Positions 17,083 to 26,006 are shown, counted from the stretch's first letter. The stretch: DNA of 64,000 nt from Adlercreutzia sp. ZJ141 (GCF_011038965.1 NZ_JAAKEB010000007.1:1-64000), one strand, 5' to 3'. Program-made: numbers and translations. The notes: generated from the letters alone by a model not told the origin.

Positions 17083-18965
17083 TGGCGAGCCGCCTTCGCT
17101 TCGCCATCTAGTTTCGGGTAATACGTTGGAACGACTTCTGCAAGTACCCGCTTGATGGAGTCGTTGTCCTTATTCAGGCACGACCGCAGCTTGTCAAGTT
17201 TCGCCGTGACAGTCTCAAGGTCTAAGGCATCCCCAGTTGACACCATAATGTCATCGTTTTCGGTTGGAACCACGTGCTCGTCAACCATAAGAAGCTCTTC
17301 GTAGAGCTTCTCCCCTGGGCGCAGACCTGTGATCTTGATCTCGATGTCACGGTCTGGCTCTAGGCCGGATAACTTGACCAGATTCACTGCCAAGTCGTAG
17401 ATTCGAACAGGCTCGCCCATGTTAAGCACGAAGACCTCACCACCGCGCGCCATAGCACCTGCGGTGATAACCAAGCGACTCGCTTCGGGGATAGTCATGA
17501 AGTAGCGGGTAATGTCTTTGTGGGTAACGGTGATGGGGCCACCTTCTGCAAGCTGGCGTTTAAAGAGTGGGATAACGCTACCGTGGCTTCCTAACACGTT
17601 TCCGAAGCGCACACAGGTAAATACCGTGCTTGAAATGCCTGCGTAGTACTGCACAATCATTTCATCCATACGCTTGGTTGCACCCATAACGTTGGTGGGG
17701 TTTACTGCCTTGTCAGTGGATATCTGCACGAAGTGGGTGCAACCCTTCTCATGCGCTAACCGAACCACATTCAGCGTGCCAAACACGTTGTTTTCTATAG
17801 CCTCACGAGCGTTTCTTTCCATAAGTGGTACGTGCTTGTGCGCTGCTGCATGGAACACAACTTGCGGCTCAAAGAGTTCAAACGCCTTGCTTATGGCTGG
17901 AACATGAGCGATAGAGCCAATGAATACACAGACATCTGTCCCTTGTTCTTTAGCAGGATGAACGATTTCGTGGAACAGCTCATAGGTGGTGTTCTCGTAT
18001 ATATCGAACAGAATAATCTGCGATGGCTTGGCGGGTAACAGTTGGCGCACAAGCTCACTTCCAATAGAGCCGCCTCCACCTGTCACCAGCACGCGCTTAC
18101 CAGACACGTATCCCATCTGACCCAGATTGAGTGCCACTTCTTCGCGCGCTAAAAGATCCGATATTTCGACATCCCTTAAAGCGACACGATCCAAAGCATC
18201 AATGGGTACATCCTTGATTCTTGGCAGTGTTACCGTCTTAATACCTGTGCTCATACAGATACCAAAGATGCGATCGCGTTCCGGCTTGGTAGCGCTTGGT
18301 GCCGCTATGACGATCTGTTCTACGCCAAGCCTTTTCGCTATTTCAGGAATTGCATCACAGGTGCCTGCAACCTTCACGCCATGAACATGTTTTCCCACCT
18401 TGGCGCTGTCATCATCAACAAGGGCAACGGGGAAGCCAGGCATATCAGGATTACAAGCCAACATGCGCTTGACTGTAAGTGAGCCGGTCTCCCCTGCCCC
18501 AACAACAATCGAGCGAGGAAGGCCTTCTGTTTGGGTTCCTAAGAAAGACCATCCTTTTCGCCCAGAGGTCACGCGAACAAGAAGGCGGCTTGCTCCGGCA
18601 ACGATGAAGAAAATGGCCCATTCGCAAACGTATACGGCAACGGGCATTCGAAATCCGAATGCGAACCAACTAACTACATCTCCGACAACCGAACCTGCAA
18701 GCGTGGCAACAACGATACGCATTGCTTCATCAATGCTTGCGTATTCCCAAAGGCAGCTGTACATGCGCATAGCCGCAAACACAACAACATTGATGACGGC
18801 AAGAACAGCGATACCTAACAGGGAGCCAGATGAACCTGGAATTATCGATTCAGACGCCGTGCCCCACGAAGCGATCACAAACGCAACAAACGTAGCCGCC
18901 ACGTCGATGATAACGAAGGGTACGGTCCTGATGACCCCTTTTCTGGTGATTCCAGCAACGGCCAT
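17079..18965 (-). CDS. capD: Membrane UDP-N-acetylglucosamine 4,6-dehydratase (CapD/PglF/WbpM type)
   Basis: A 628-residue protein with four N-terminal membrane helices (about residues 10-125). A nucleotide-binding domain follows (SIVVGAGETGSLTVKRML), then the catalytic SDR domain. The SDR domain has KRVLVTGGGGSIGSELVRQL, FHAAAHKHVPLMERN and STDKAVNPTNVMGATKR. As in WbpM and PglF, the usual Tyr of YxxxK is replaced (NVMGATK gives Met-x-x-x-Lys). It converts UDP-GlcNAc to a 4-keto-6-deoxy sugar. It is the first enzyme gene after loaP and is followed at once by the aminotransferase. Confidence 0.95.
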   Translation of the reverse strand: MAVAGITRKGVIRTVPFVIIDVAATFVAFVIASWGTASESIIPGSSGSLLGIAVLAVINVVVFAAMRMYSCLWEYASIDEAMRIVVATLAGSVVGDVVSWFAFGFRMPVAVYVCEWAIFFIVAGASRLLVRVTSGRKGWSFLGTQTEGLPRSIVVGAGETGSLTVKRMLACNPDMPGFPVALVDDDSAKVGKHVHGVKVAGTCDAIPEIAKRLGVEQIVIAAPSATKPERDRIFGICMSTGIKTVTLPRIKDVPIDALDRVALRDVEISDLLAREEVALNLGQMGYVSGKRVLVTGGGGSIGSELVRQLLPAKPSQIILFDIYENTTYELFHEIVHPAKEQGTDVCVFIGSIAHVPAISKAFELFEPQVVFHAAAHKHVPLMERNAREAIENNVFGTLNVVRLAHEKGCTHFVQISTDKAVNPTNVMGATKRMDEMIVQYYAGISSTVFTCVRFGNVLGSHGSVIPLFKRQLAEGGPITVTHKDITRYFMTIPEASRLVITAGAMARGGEVFVLNMGEPVRIYDLAVNLVKLSGLEPDRDIEIKITGLRPGEKLYEELLMVDEHVVPTENDDIMVSTGDALDLETVTAKLDKLRSCLNKDNDSIKRVLAEVVPTYYPKLDGEAKAARQ

Positions 18966-18992
18966 GTCTACCGCGCGTCTTCTATTCCCTTG

Positions 18993-19508
18993 TCAAGTTT
19001 GCTTTCGAACAATTTCGAGGCCTAGTTTGATTGCCTTTTGGCGTCCCATGATGGTCATGTTTAGATACGCGAGCCGTTTGTGACGATCGATCTTCTTGAT
19101 ATGTCCCGTCTGCCCTAAAAGCGGCCCGTTGAGAATCACTACTTTGTCGCCTTCAATCACACCTATCGACAGTTCCACCACACGAGTGCCCGGTTTTGCG
19201 AATGCGTTGATGAAGGCAATCTCTTCTTTATCCAAAGGAGCGAACGTGTCGTTGTTGCGCAGGATTTTCGTGAATAGGGGCACGTTTTTTCGCAGCTCGG
19301 ATTCCAGTTTTGCCGGATCATCCGTAACCACGAACACATAGCCCGGAAGCATCACGTCGGCGCGCTTTACCCACACGCCGCCAATGCGCTTCATGATTTC
19401 ACATCGAGGAATGAACAGTTCCTGAATGACAACGGTGTCCACTAGCTTTGCAATGAGGTTGAGTGCATGCTGCTCACGGCCACCTATGGTTTGTATGACG
19501 TACCACAT
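18993..19508 (-). CDS. loaP: LoaP/NusG-family transcription antiterminator
   Basis: A 171-residue NusG paralogue. The NGN domain starts MWYVIQTIGGREQHALNLIA and includes RADVMLPGYVFVVTDDP. The C-terminal KOW segment has IEGDKVVILNGPLLGQTGHI and then LNMTIMGRQKAIKLGLEIV. Specialised NusG paralogues of this type (LoaP, RfaH, UpxY) sit at the head of long polysaccharide operons and let polymerase read through terminators. Here it precedes about 19 kb of minus-strand biosynthesis genes. The start at 19508 has GGAGGTGG 4-11 bases upstream; the open frame continues to 19640 but across a strong hairpin. LoaP proteins bind an RNA hairpin in their own leader, and such a hairpin is present. Confidence 0.9.
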   Translation of the reverse strand: MWYVIQTIGGREQHALNLIAKLVDTVVIQELFIPRCEIMKRIGGVWVKRADVMLPGYVFVVTDDPAKLESELRKNVPLFTKILRNNDTFAPLDKEEIAFINAFAKPGTRVVELSIGVIEGDKVVILNGPLLGQTGHIKKIDRHKRLAYLNMTIMGRQKAIKLGLEIVRKQT

Positions 19509-19543
19509 GGCTCCACCTCCTTGCAGTTCGCAGAGCAAAGCTT

Positions 19544-19592
19544 GGTGCCGGCTGTTTTGAAGCCGTTCAATAGCCACAAAACAGCCGGCACC
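19544..19592 (-). promoter_or_regulatory. Perfect 16-bp RNA hairpin in the loaP leader
   Basis: Arms GGTGCCGGCTGTTTTG at 19544-19559 and CAAAACAGCCGGCACC at 19577-19592 are exact reverse complements with a 17-base loop. The base of the stem is about 35 bases upstream of the loaP ATG. No T-run follows on the minus strand, so it is not a normal terminator. Known LoaP proteins recognise a dsRNA hairpin in the 5' leader of their target operon, and this structure is in the right place. Autoregulatory or anti-pausing roles are inferred. Confidence 0.7.
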
Positions 19593-19602
19593 ACTAAGCC
19601 CG

Positions 19603-19758
19603 TCACTTATCGAATTCTTCAACAAGCAACTTGTAAACACATGCGCGCAAACGCGCGCATAGCTTCGCCTTGATAACCTTGGTCATCACGTCAACAACGA
19701 CTATTCGCTCCTTTGGATCCTCGAAACGCGCACTCAGCGACGATTCCGCGATTCCCAA
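19603..19758 (-). CDS. Small ORF (51 aa) between cpsB and loaP
   Basis: A 51-codon frame from a TTG at 19758 ends at a TGA just upstream of the loaP leader hairpin. The product reads GIAESSLSARFEDPKERIVV, then VDVMTKVIKAKLCARLRACV and YKLLVEEFDK. It looks protein-like (mixed amphipathic, charged) but I do not recognise it. AAAGGAG lies inside the frame near 19710, so translation might begin downstream at the ATG at 19686, giving 27 residues. It could be a leader peptide, a small regulator, or the remnant of a longer gene. Confidence 0.35.
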   Translation of the reverse strand: MGIAESSLSARFEDPKERIVVVDVMTKVIKAKLCARLRACVYKLLVEEFDK

Positions 19759-19962
19759 AGTATGTATCTATCTCATCGGCCTTGCCTTGCGGCGCAACCG
19801 CTGAAACCTTGTTTAAGACGCGTCGGTATTTCCTCCCCCTAGCGCCTCATCTATGGCGCAGTTTCCCGCTGCAAAAGCAATTCTTTACCATTGCACCCGC
19901 GGCAGAAAGCTTGTTTTCACCCTACCACACTTTCGCGACGTTACGCCGCACAAACCCATGCT
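19759..19962. other. Intergenic DNA before loaP transcription unit
   Basis: The stretch after cpsB holds no recognisable gene or clear terminator. It probably contains the loaP promoter, but no convincing -35/-10 pair was found on the minus strand. Confidence 0.4.
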
Positions 19963-20616
19963 TTACAGTCTAGCGTGCGCGCCACACGTTCGGTAGTTCG
20001 CGCGCGCTTCAGCCAGATACGTGTAGTGCTCTATGCGATGCGCGTCGCTCGCGATGTAACTATACAGCCCTTGCTCAAACAGCGCCCGCGCTGGCTTTTT
20101 CTCGCGGCCCAACCGCCCACCACGCACGAAGTCGGCCGATGCTTGTAGCTTGCACCCCATATGCGCGAGCCGCCGCGCCAAGCCAACATCCTCTTGGATG
20201 GCAGCGTAACGTTCCGGATGCGCAATAATCACGCGATACCCGCGCCCCTGCAGCTCGTAGATCGTGCGCTCGTATTCCACAAAATCAGACGCTTTCGCCC
20301 GCGATGACAACTCAAGCAGAAAATCCTTACTGCCATCAAAATGCAAGTAGTCGACCCAATGTAGCCCCAGCTCCATGAGCTTTGAGTGGTTCACCTCAAA
20401 TCCCATTTGCAGTGGAAACCCATCTGCATGAGCCTTCAGAAGTTCGTAGGCATTCCACATAGCCTCGTAGTCGAAATACGGGTCGCGACAATGCGGCGTG
20501 CACACGATACTAGTTACGCCCGCGCGCTTAGCCGCTTCAAGCATAGCCAAGCTTTCCGCCAAGTTAGCGGCGCCGTCATCTACACCAGGTAATATATGGC
20601 AATGGATATCGCGCAC
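19963..20616 (-). CDS. cpsB: CpsB/CapC-type PHP tyrosine-protein phosphatase
   Basis: A 217-residue manganese-dependent phosphatase of the PHP superfamily that dephosphorylates the capsule tyrosine kinase. Metal ligands appear as DIHCHILPGVDDGA at the N-terminus, IVCTPHCRDP, a His in FEVNHSK, IAHPERY and SDAHR near the C-terminus. The length is slightly below the usual 240-250 residues. It follows cpsD by 24 bases in an lcp-cpsC-cpsD-cpsB unit, the order of Wzy-dependent capsule loci in Gram-positive bacteria. Confidence 0.93.
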   Translation of the reverse strand: MRDIHCHILPGVDDGAANLAESLAMLEAAKRAGVTSIVCTPHCRDPYFDYEAMWNAYELLKAHADGFPLQMGFEVNHSKLMELGLHWVDYLHFDGSKDFLLELSSRAKASDFVEYERTIYELQGRGYRVIIAHPERYAAIQEDVGLARRLAHMGCKLQASADFVRGGRLGREKKPARALFEQGLYSYIASDAHRIEHYTYLAEARANYRTCGAHARL

Positions 20617-20640
20617 CGCTTCGCCTTTTCCGCCTTTGCC

Positions 20641-21606
20641 CTACCGGTTCTTCCGCGCGCCGTTTGCGCGGTAAGCACCCGAGTTTCGGCTGTACTGTGA
20701 TGCCGACTGGTTGGCTGCGTTCGGCATCGCCGACCCAGCCGACCCAGCTGATCCCACGCCGCTCACGTTCGCACTCGAACCGGCACTTACGCCTGTGGTT
20801 GCTGCTTTCGTACGGCCCGACTTCGATGAAGCTGGCCTTGCCGTGCTCGCATTCGACGACGCATAGTTGCCACTCCACGACTCGGTGTTGAGCTGCGGTG
20901 CGTCGTCGGAAGACGAATCACTTCGACCCGACTTCTTCACGCGCTTACCGTCTTTGTTGTAGTATGCGTAATAATAATCGCTGCTTTCCATTTCGCAGCA
21001 GTTCATCACCACGCCGATTACGTTCGCCTCGGCCTTTTTCAGCTGCTCATAGGCATCTGCCAGCGTCTGGCGCTTCGTGAAATTCTCGCGAACCACCAGT
21101 ATCGTCGCATCCGCCAACGAAGACAGCACGGCAGCGTCTACGAACGTGCCCACCGGCGGTGTGTCGAAGACCACATAATCGTAGGCTTCTTCCAGCCTTT
21201 TCATAAGACGACGGAAGCGCTTCGACGCCAAAATGTCAGCCGGATTGGGAATATGCGGTTCAGCATCAAGAAAGTACATGTTTTGCTGTCGCGTGGCAAC
21301 CACTGCAGACTCAAGCGACGCCTGATCCGACAGCACGGCATACAACCCCGAAAGAGCATGCATACCTAAATCGTCGGCAAGCGAACGGCGACGCATGTCG
21401 CATTCCACTAACAGTACCTGCTTGCCCGACGTGGCAATAGCCTGCGCAAGGTTAAGAGACACCGTCGACTTGCCTTCGTTTGGAATGGAGCTTGTAATAA
21501 CAATCGAGCGAATGGGATTATCCACACCCATGAAGCGGATGTTTGCAAGCAGCGTCTTCGCCGCGTTCTGCACTTCGAGCTTGCTCGCCTGAGCTTTCTT
21601 CGCCAT
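20641..21606 (-). CDS. cpsD: CpsD-type capsular tyrosine kinase with low-complexity tail
   Basis: A 321-residue BY-kinase. The Walker A is SSIPNEGKSTVSLNLAQA, the second Walker motif is VLLVECDMRRRSLADDLG, and Walker B is YDYVVFDTPPVGTFVD. A tyrosine cluster (DYYYAYYNKDGKR) at about residue 210 is the likely autophosphorylation site. Unusually, about 90 further residues follow, rich in Ser, Ala, Gly and Asn, placing the tyrosines in the middle of the protein. CpsC, 3 bases upstream, is the membrane activator that such kinases need. Confidence 0.93.
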   Translation of the reverse strand: MAKKAQASKLEVQNAAKTLLANIRFMGVDNPIRSIVITSSIPNEGKSTVSLNLAQAIATSGKQVLLVECDMRRRSLADDLGMHALSGLYAVLSDQASLESAVVATRQQNMYFLDAEPHIPNPADILASKRFRRLMKRLEEAYDYVVFDTPPVGTFVDAAVLSSLADATILVVRENFTKRQTLADAYEQLKKAEANVIGVVMNCCEMESSDYYYAYYNKDGKRVKKSGRSDSSSDDAPQLNTESWSGNYASSNASTARPASSKSGRTKAATTGVSAGSSANVSGVGSAGSAGSAMPNAANQSASQYSRNSGAYRANGARKNR

Positions 21607-21609
21607 AGC

Positions 21610-22269
21610 TTACTTGCCCTCCTTCATTGCAGGGATTCGCCCGATCACAGGCAGCCCCAGCAATTCCTCAACATCCTCGGCATTGCGAGCGCGCGTGTTC
21701 AGCATGTCAGCAAGAACCACCAAGGCGACAGCTAAGAACAGGCCGGCCAAAAGCGCAACCGCCGTGTACATAAGACGATTCGGACCGCTCGGGCTTTCGG
21801 GCGTTTCTGCCTGATCGATGGCGTTTACGCTTTTCACGTCCATAACTTCCTGCGCCACCACACTTGCCTGCTCAGCAAGCTTGTTGGCAATGATGGCCGT
21901 GCTCTGCGCGTCCTCGCCCGTTACCGACAGCGTGATTACACGCGTAGTGGTGGCACTGGTAACCTCGATGGTGTAGTCGTTCAGGCTTTCCATCTGCAGT
22001 GCTTCGGCTGTGTCGTTCATCACACGGTCGCCTTCAATGAGCGTAGCCACGTCGTTGGTGAGCATCTGGCTAGCCGTGAGGTCTTGGTTGTTCAGGCCTC
22101 CGGTTTCCTCGGTGCTCTTTGTGAGCACATACATGCTCACTGACGAAGTGTAAGTGTTTGGCAGGAACAAAAACGCTACTAAGGCCATGGCAATGCCACA
22201 CGCAAGCGGCAGCGCAATCATCAGCTTCAAATGCTTGCGCATAAGTTGAAGCAGTTCGAGCAACGTCAT
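21610..22269 (-). CDS. cpsC: CpsC/Wzz-type chain-length regulator and kinase activator
   Basis: A 219-residue membrane protein with the Wzz topology: a helix near residues 15-37 (LKLMIALPLACGIAMALVAF), an extracytoplasmic domain, and a second helix near 168-190 (LMYTAVALLAGLFLAVALVV). The short cytoplasmic tail has the segment DVEELLGLPVIGRIP that contacts CpsD in related systems. A Pro-rich SPSGPNR motif precedes the second helix. The start overlaps the lcp stop by one base (TGATG), indicating coupling. Confidence 0.92.
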   Translation of the reverse strand: MTLLELLQLMRKHLKLMIALPLACGIAMALVAFLFLPNTYTSSVSMYVLTKSTEETGGLNNQDLTASQMLTNDVATLIEGDRVMNDTAEALQMESLNDYTIEVTSATTTRVITLSVTGEDAQSTAIIANKLAEQASVVAQEVMDVKSVNAIDQAETPESPSGPNRLMYTAVALLAGLFLAVALVVLADMLNTRARNAEDVEELLGLPVIGRIPAMKEGK

Positions 22270-23753
22270 CAGTTGTTCACCTCCGGGGCAACATCATCCG
22301 TAGTTAATCCTGCATTAGCCGCCAAATCGGCGTAATCGCGCGGCGCCGGCGAGTTTGGAGCGGCACCCAAAGCGGCGTTGTCCAGCTGCTCTTGCGGAAT
22401 GACGGCGTTTTTATCGTTGGGGTCAAGCCCCGCATCTACCCGCTGCATCATAGCGCGCCATTCGTCAAACATGGGGCACACATAGCTAATGCCGTCGACG
22501 TTGTAGCTGTAGCTTGGGCATGCCGCGGAATACATGGTAAGGTTTTTGCCTTGGAACTTTTGTGCGAGCGGCACAAGATCACTCATGGCAAGGTCGGTTG
22601 ACACACAGCCCGCCAAGTTGCCGATAAGCCCCGGCATCTCAACTGGTGACGCCGCCAAAATCTGCTTGATAATAGCTTCCACGATAATACGCTGCGCCTG
22701 AGCACGACCGAAATCGCCGCCCGACACGTTGTAGCGCTCGCGCGCGAACGCCAACGCCTGATCGCCATTGAGCAGCTGTTCGCCCGCCTGTAAGCTAACG
22801 CCACCATTGCCCGAACTAAACCCTTCAGGCACGTTCACCCATACGCCGCCGAGCATATCCACCAGAGTTTTCAGTTCATCGAAATGAATTTCGGCATAGT
22901 GACTAATGGGAACACCTGCAAACTCCGACACCGTCTCTACTGCACCCGCCGGTCCGCCGAACGTGTATGCCGCATTGATTTTCTGCGTACCCTGACCTTC
23001 GATGGTGACCATGGTGTCGCGCGGAATAGAAATAAGATCAACCTTCGCCGATGCGGAATCAATGCGAGCCAGCATAGTCACGTCGGAACGGCTAGCCTCG
23101 TCACCACGCGCATCGCTACCTAAAAGCAGCATGTAGAATGGCTCGTCAGACTCCTTCACCGACACGGACGGCGCAAGCGCATCCTTCAATTCGGTGGCTT
23201 GCTGTTCGTCTTCAATGCTCATGGACTTCCCAAGAGAACCAACCCATGCGGCAAACGCAATACCTAAGCCCACGATGATTGTGAATAACACCGCAAACAC
23301 AATAAGTGCGATTTTCACGGCCTTATTTTTTTTCTTCTTGACCTTAACTAGGCCATCAGACCCAAAAGCTTCGGCACCGTACGCACCAGCTGCACCGTAC
23401 GCACCTGAACCGATACCGCGCGCACCCGAGCCAGCACCATAAGGCGCGCCACTATACGATGCACCGCGCGTGACCGGAACGAAACCGGATTGCGGAGCGG
23501 GGGCATGCGTTTGCGTTCGCGTATGTGTCGACGCGGCGGGCACTTGTGTATGCGCAGGCGCGGCATGCGCACCTGCAGCGGACCTTCCTGCGACAGGCCT
23601 ACCAGCGGTAGGCTTCCCTGCGGCGGACTTGCCAGCGGCGGGCGCCCCTTTATCCGAGCCTTCCCCGCGCGGCACATTCATACCCTGACCACGTCCGGCA
23701 GGATGAGCCTGCTCAGGCCGGAGCGTATGTCGATGTCCATTAATATCAGTCAT
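22269..23753 (-). CDS. LytR-CpsA-Psr (LCP) family phosphotransferase with long disordered N-terminus
   Basis: LCP enzymes attach finished polysaccharide from its lipid carrier to peptidoglycan on the outside of the membrane. The protein has 494 residues. The first 135 or so are low-complexity, rich in Ala, Gly, Pro and His. A basic stretch (KVKKKKNKAVK) and one membrane helix (IALIVFAVLFTIIVGLGIAF) follow. The catalytic domain has LLLGSDARGDEASRSDVTML, ISIPRDTMVTIEG, KINAAYTFGG and LNGDQALAFARERYN with the conserved Arg and Asp residues. It is the first gene of the polysaccharide locus. AAAGGAAG lies 19 bases from the ATG, so the true start could differ. Confidence 0.93.
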   Translation of the reverse strand: MTDINGHRHTLRPEQAHPAGRGQGMNVPRGEGSDKGAPAAGKSAAGKPTAGRPVAGRSAAGAHAAPAHTQVPAASTHTRTQTHAPAPQSGFVPVTRGASYSGAPYGAGSGARGIGSGAYGAAGAYGAEAFGSDGLVKVKKKKNKAVKIALIVFAVLFTIIVGLGIAFAAWVGSLGKSMSIEDEQQATELKDALAPSVSVKESDEPFYMLLLGSDARGDEASRSDVTMLARIDSASAKVDLISIPRDTMVTIEGQGTQKINAAYTFGGPAGAVETVSEFAGVPISHYAEIHFDELKTLVDMLGGVWVNVPEGFSSGNGGVSLQAGEQLLNGDQALAFARERYNVSGGDFGRAQAQRIIVEAIIKQILAASPVEMPGLIGNLAGCVSTDLAMSDLVPLAQKFQGKNLTMYSAACPSYSYNVDGISYVCPMFDEWRAMMQRVDAGLDPNDKNAVIPQEQLDNAALGAAPNSPAPRDYADLAANAGLTTDDVAPEVNN

Positions 23754-23991
23754 GCGGGTTGCGCGATGAGCGCTTCCTTTCGTCTTCTTTCGTGCCCTTG
23801 CGAAACACAGCGCCGCTACCGAAGCGACGCTGTATAACGATTTGTATGGGCGCTTGTAATCAATGTGCGATTATAAGCAACCCCTCCAGTAAACCAAAGA
23901 CAGGGGTTATATCTTTTTCCGAAATCTGGCGAAAACCCATGTTTAGCACCGTTTTCACTATCTTTCGCTTTCTTTCTTCACCAAGTTTCAC
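23754..23991. other. Intergenic region upstream of the polysaccharide locus
   Basis: This 238-base gap between ychF (ending at 23992, minus) and lcp should contain the promoter of the lcp operon and the ychF terminator. No gene is visible. A small inverted repeat of the form AAACCAAAGACAGG was considered but is not convincing as a terminator. Confidence 0.4.
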
Positions 23992-25065
23992 TTACACATT
24001 GAACTTGAAATGCATGACGTCGCCGTCTTGTACTACGTAGTCTTTACCCTCTTGTCGCAGTTTGCCTGCATCGCGGCAGCCTTTTTCGCCACCGAGTGCC
24101 ACGTAGTCTTCATAGCTGGCGGTTTCCGCTTTAATGAAACCGCGTTCGAAGTCGGAATGGATAACGCCTGCCGCCTGCGGGGCCTTCGCTCCTACGGGAA
24201 TAGTCCATGCGCGCGATTCCGTTTCGCCGCTGGTGAAGTAGCTTTGCAGCCCCAGCAACTGATACGCACCGCGAATCAGGCGCGCCAACCCGCTTTCGGA
24301 TAGCCCCAGCACTTCCATGTACTCGGCGGCCTCATCGGGGTCCATCTCGGCCAGCTCGGCGATGTCGGCTTCCACCTTCGCACAAATAGGCACCGGTACG
24401 CAGCCGTCGATTTCAGGCAGCTCGGAAGCAACTTTATCCTCGTCGACGTTGGCAATGTAGAGCATCGGCTTCATGGTGAGCAGATGGAGTTCGAAAATAG
24501 CCGCGGCATCTTCGTCAGACAAGTCCAGCGTGCGGGCGCGGTGCCCATTATTTAAACCTTCGAGCACACGCTTGGCAACTTCTAGCTTGCGAGCATTGTC
24601 TTTGTCGCGCTTCGCTTCCTTTTCCAAACGCGGCAGGGCCTTCTCCACCGTAGCAATGTCGGCCAAAATGAGCTCGGTCTTGATGGTTTCAACGTCACTT
24701 TGCGGATCAACCTTGCCCGTTACGTGCGTAACGTCGGGATCTCCGAAGAAGCGCACCACCTCGGCAATAGCATCGGTTTCGCGGATGTTTGCCAAAAACT
24801 GGTTTCCCAGGCCCTCTCCTTGACTGGCACCCGCCACCAGACCGGCGATGTCAACGAATTCCACCGTCGCCGGCACAATGCGCGCCGGATGATCGATTTT
24901 GGCCAGCTCGTCCAAACGGGAATCGGGAACCGGCACCACGCCGACATTCGGCTCGATGGTGGCGAAGGGGTAGTTCGCCGCCAAGCCGCCTTTGTTGGTG
25001 AGAGCTGTAAATAGCGTCGACTTGCCAACGTTGGGCAACCCTACGATACCAATAGAAAGTGCCAT
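23992..25065 (-). CDS. ychF: YchF/OLA1-family ribosome-associated ATPase
   Basis: A 357-residue Obg-superfamily P-loop protein that binds ATP rather than GTP. G1 is [19 protein letters not shown]3 is [20 protein letters not shown], and NVDEDK occupies the place of the usual NKxD specificity motif, as expected for YchF. A coiled-coil insert and the C-terminal TGS domain ([20 protein letters not shown] to the end) are present. Length is normal. It is transcribed towards the polysaccharide locus but is unrelated to it. Confidence 0.96.
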   Translation of the reverse strand: MALSIGIVGLPNVGKSTLFTALTNKGGLAANYPFATIEPNVGVVPVPDSRLDELAKIDHPARIVPATVEFVDIAGLVAGASQGEGLGNQFLANIRETDAIAEVVRFFGDPDVTHVTGKVDPQSDVETIKTELILADIATVEKALPRLEKEAKRDKDNARKLEVAKRVLEGLNNGHRARTLDLSDEDAAAIFELHLLTMKPMLYIANVDEDKVASELPEIDGCVPVPICAKVEADIAELAEMDPDEAAEYMEVLGLSESGLARLIRGAYQLLGLQSYFTSGETESRAWTIPVGAKAPQAAGVIHSDFERGFIKAETASYEDYVALGGEKGCRDAGKLRQEGKDYVVQDGDVMHFKFNV

Positions 25066-25500
25066 GGAGCTTCCTTCTCTTCCGCTTTGATGCTTGCGTT
25101 ATGCACGCACGTACGCTTGCGCCGTACGCTGTTCGAATACCTAACCGGATGATGATAGCACGCTTGCATAGTACGCGCGTTCATATCGTACGAAAGCACC
25201 ACGTCGAACAATGCAGCCGAACGGCGCGACCACCCTATGCAGAGCAGAGCACCGCTGCACCCTCACGCGCTTTCAATCAAGCTATTTAACAAGCACAGCC
25301 GCTTTGACAACAACGAGCGAGACTGCATGTAATACACAATTCGGAACAATTTTTCGAAAAATCAATTTGGCGACATTTCGCCTCTTATTCAACCGTTTGA
25401 CCATTTCATGAGCGCGTTATGCAGATTCTATAGATGCTTGACTCGCGTGATAAAATTTGTGCCGTGATGACTCTGTACTAGCACAATGAGGATGGAAAGC
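25066..25500. other. Divergent promoter region between ychF and veg
   Basis: No gene is seen in these 435 bases. The part nearest veg is AT-rich, with a TAAAAT hexamer at 25451-25456 that could serve as a -10 box, though no good -35 lies 17 bases upstream. A TTGACC at 25397-25402 lacks a matching -10. Confidence 0.35.
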
Positions 25501-25842
25501 ATGGAACTAGCAAAGCAAGCAAAAATCGTCGACTCCATTCATGACACGCTGAACGACTTTGTCGGACAGCGTTTGAAGGTGCGCGCGAACATGGGCCGCT
25601 CGAAGATCGTTGAGAGCGAAGGCGTGCTCATGCAGGTGCATCCGCAGCTGTTCATCATGGAAGTCGATCGTAAGCGTGGCCGCACCGCGCGTCAATCATA
25701 TCAGTATGTCGACGTACTCACCGGCATGGTTGAGCTGTCGCAAAACGGCGAACCACTATTCGAGCCTTTCGTACCCGATGCCCCCGATCCTATGGACACG
25801 CTCGAGCATAAAGACTTTCATCGCGAAACTGTGCTGCTGTAG
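25501..25842 (+). CDS. veg: Veg family protein
   Basis: A 113-residue protein of the Veg (DUF1021) family. KIVDSIHDTLNDFVGQRLKV and KGRSK-like RANMGRSKIVESEGVLMQVH are the conserved segments. FIMEVDRKRGRTARQSYQYV follows and matches the small beta-barrel fold. In Firmicutes veg lies next to ksgA/rsmA, as here, although the two are convergent in this genome. In Bacillus subtilis Veg promotes biofilm matrix expression; a similar role here is not shown. GAGG lies 9 bases before the ATG at 25501; an in-frame ATG at 25486 is less well placed. Confidence 0.88.
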   Translation: MELAKQAKIVDSIHDTLNDFVGQRLKVRANMGRSKIVESEGVLMQVHPQLFIMEVDRKRGRTARQSYQYVDVLTGMVELSQNGEPLFEPFVPDAPDPMDTLEHKDFHRETVLL

Positions 25843-25916
25843 CGCGGCACTCCATAGCACCCGCGCGTTTGCGGCAGATCCACCGCATCGATGCCGCCGC
25901 AGTATCGTTAGCGATT

Positions 25917-25962
25917 TCAAAAAGCCCGCCTGTTAGACAAACGACAGACGGGCTTTTCTTTT
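25917..25962. terminator. Bidirectional terminator between veg and rsmA
   Basis: AAAGCCCGCCTGT at 25921-25933 pairs with ACAGACGGGCTTT at 25944-25956 with one mismatch. A T-rich run follows on the plus strand and an A-run precedes it, giving a U-tract on either transcript. It can end both the veg transcript and the convergent rsmA transcript. Confidence 0.88.
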
Positions 25963-25969
25963 CTCTCTT

Positions 25970-25997
25970 TAGGAAACACTGCTCGATTCCACCAGCC
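25970..25997. repeat. Diverged single end of the GGGAAACACTG foldback family
   Basis: TAGGAAACACTG followed by CTCGATTCCACCAGCC resembles the first 29 bases of the foldback element at 28151-28312 (TAGGGAAACACTG then ATTAATTCCGCCAGCC). It lies between the veg/rsmA terminator and the rsmA stop. No matching second end was found nearby. Confidence 0.5.
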
Positions 25998-26006
25998 AGA
26001 ACCCTT

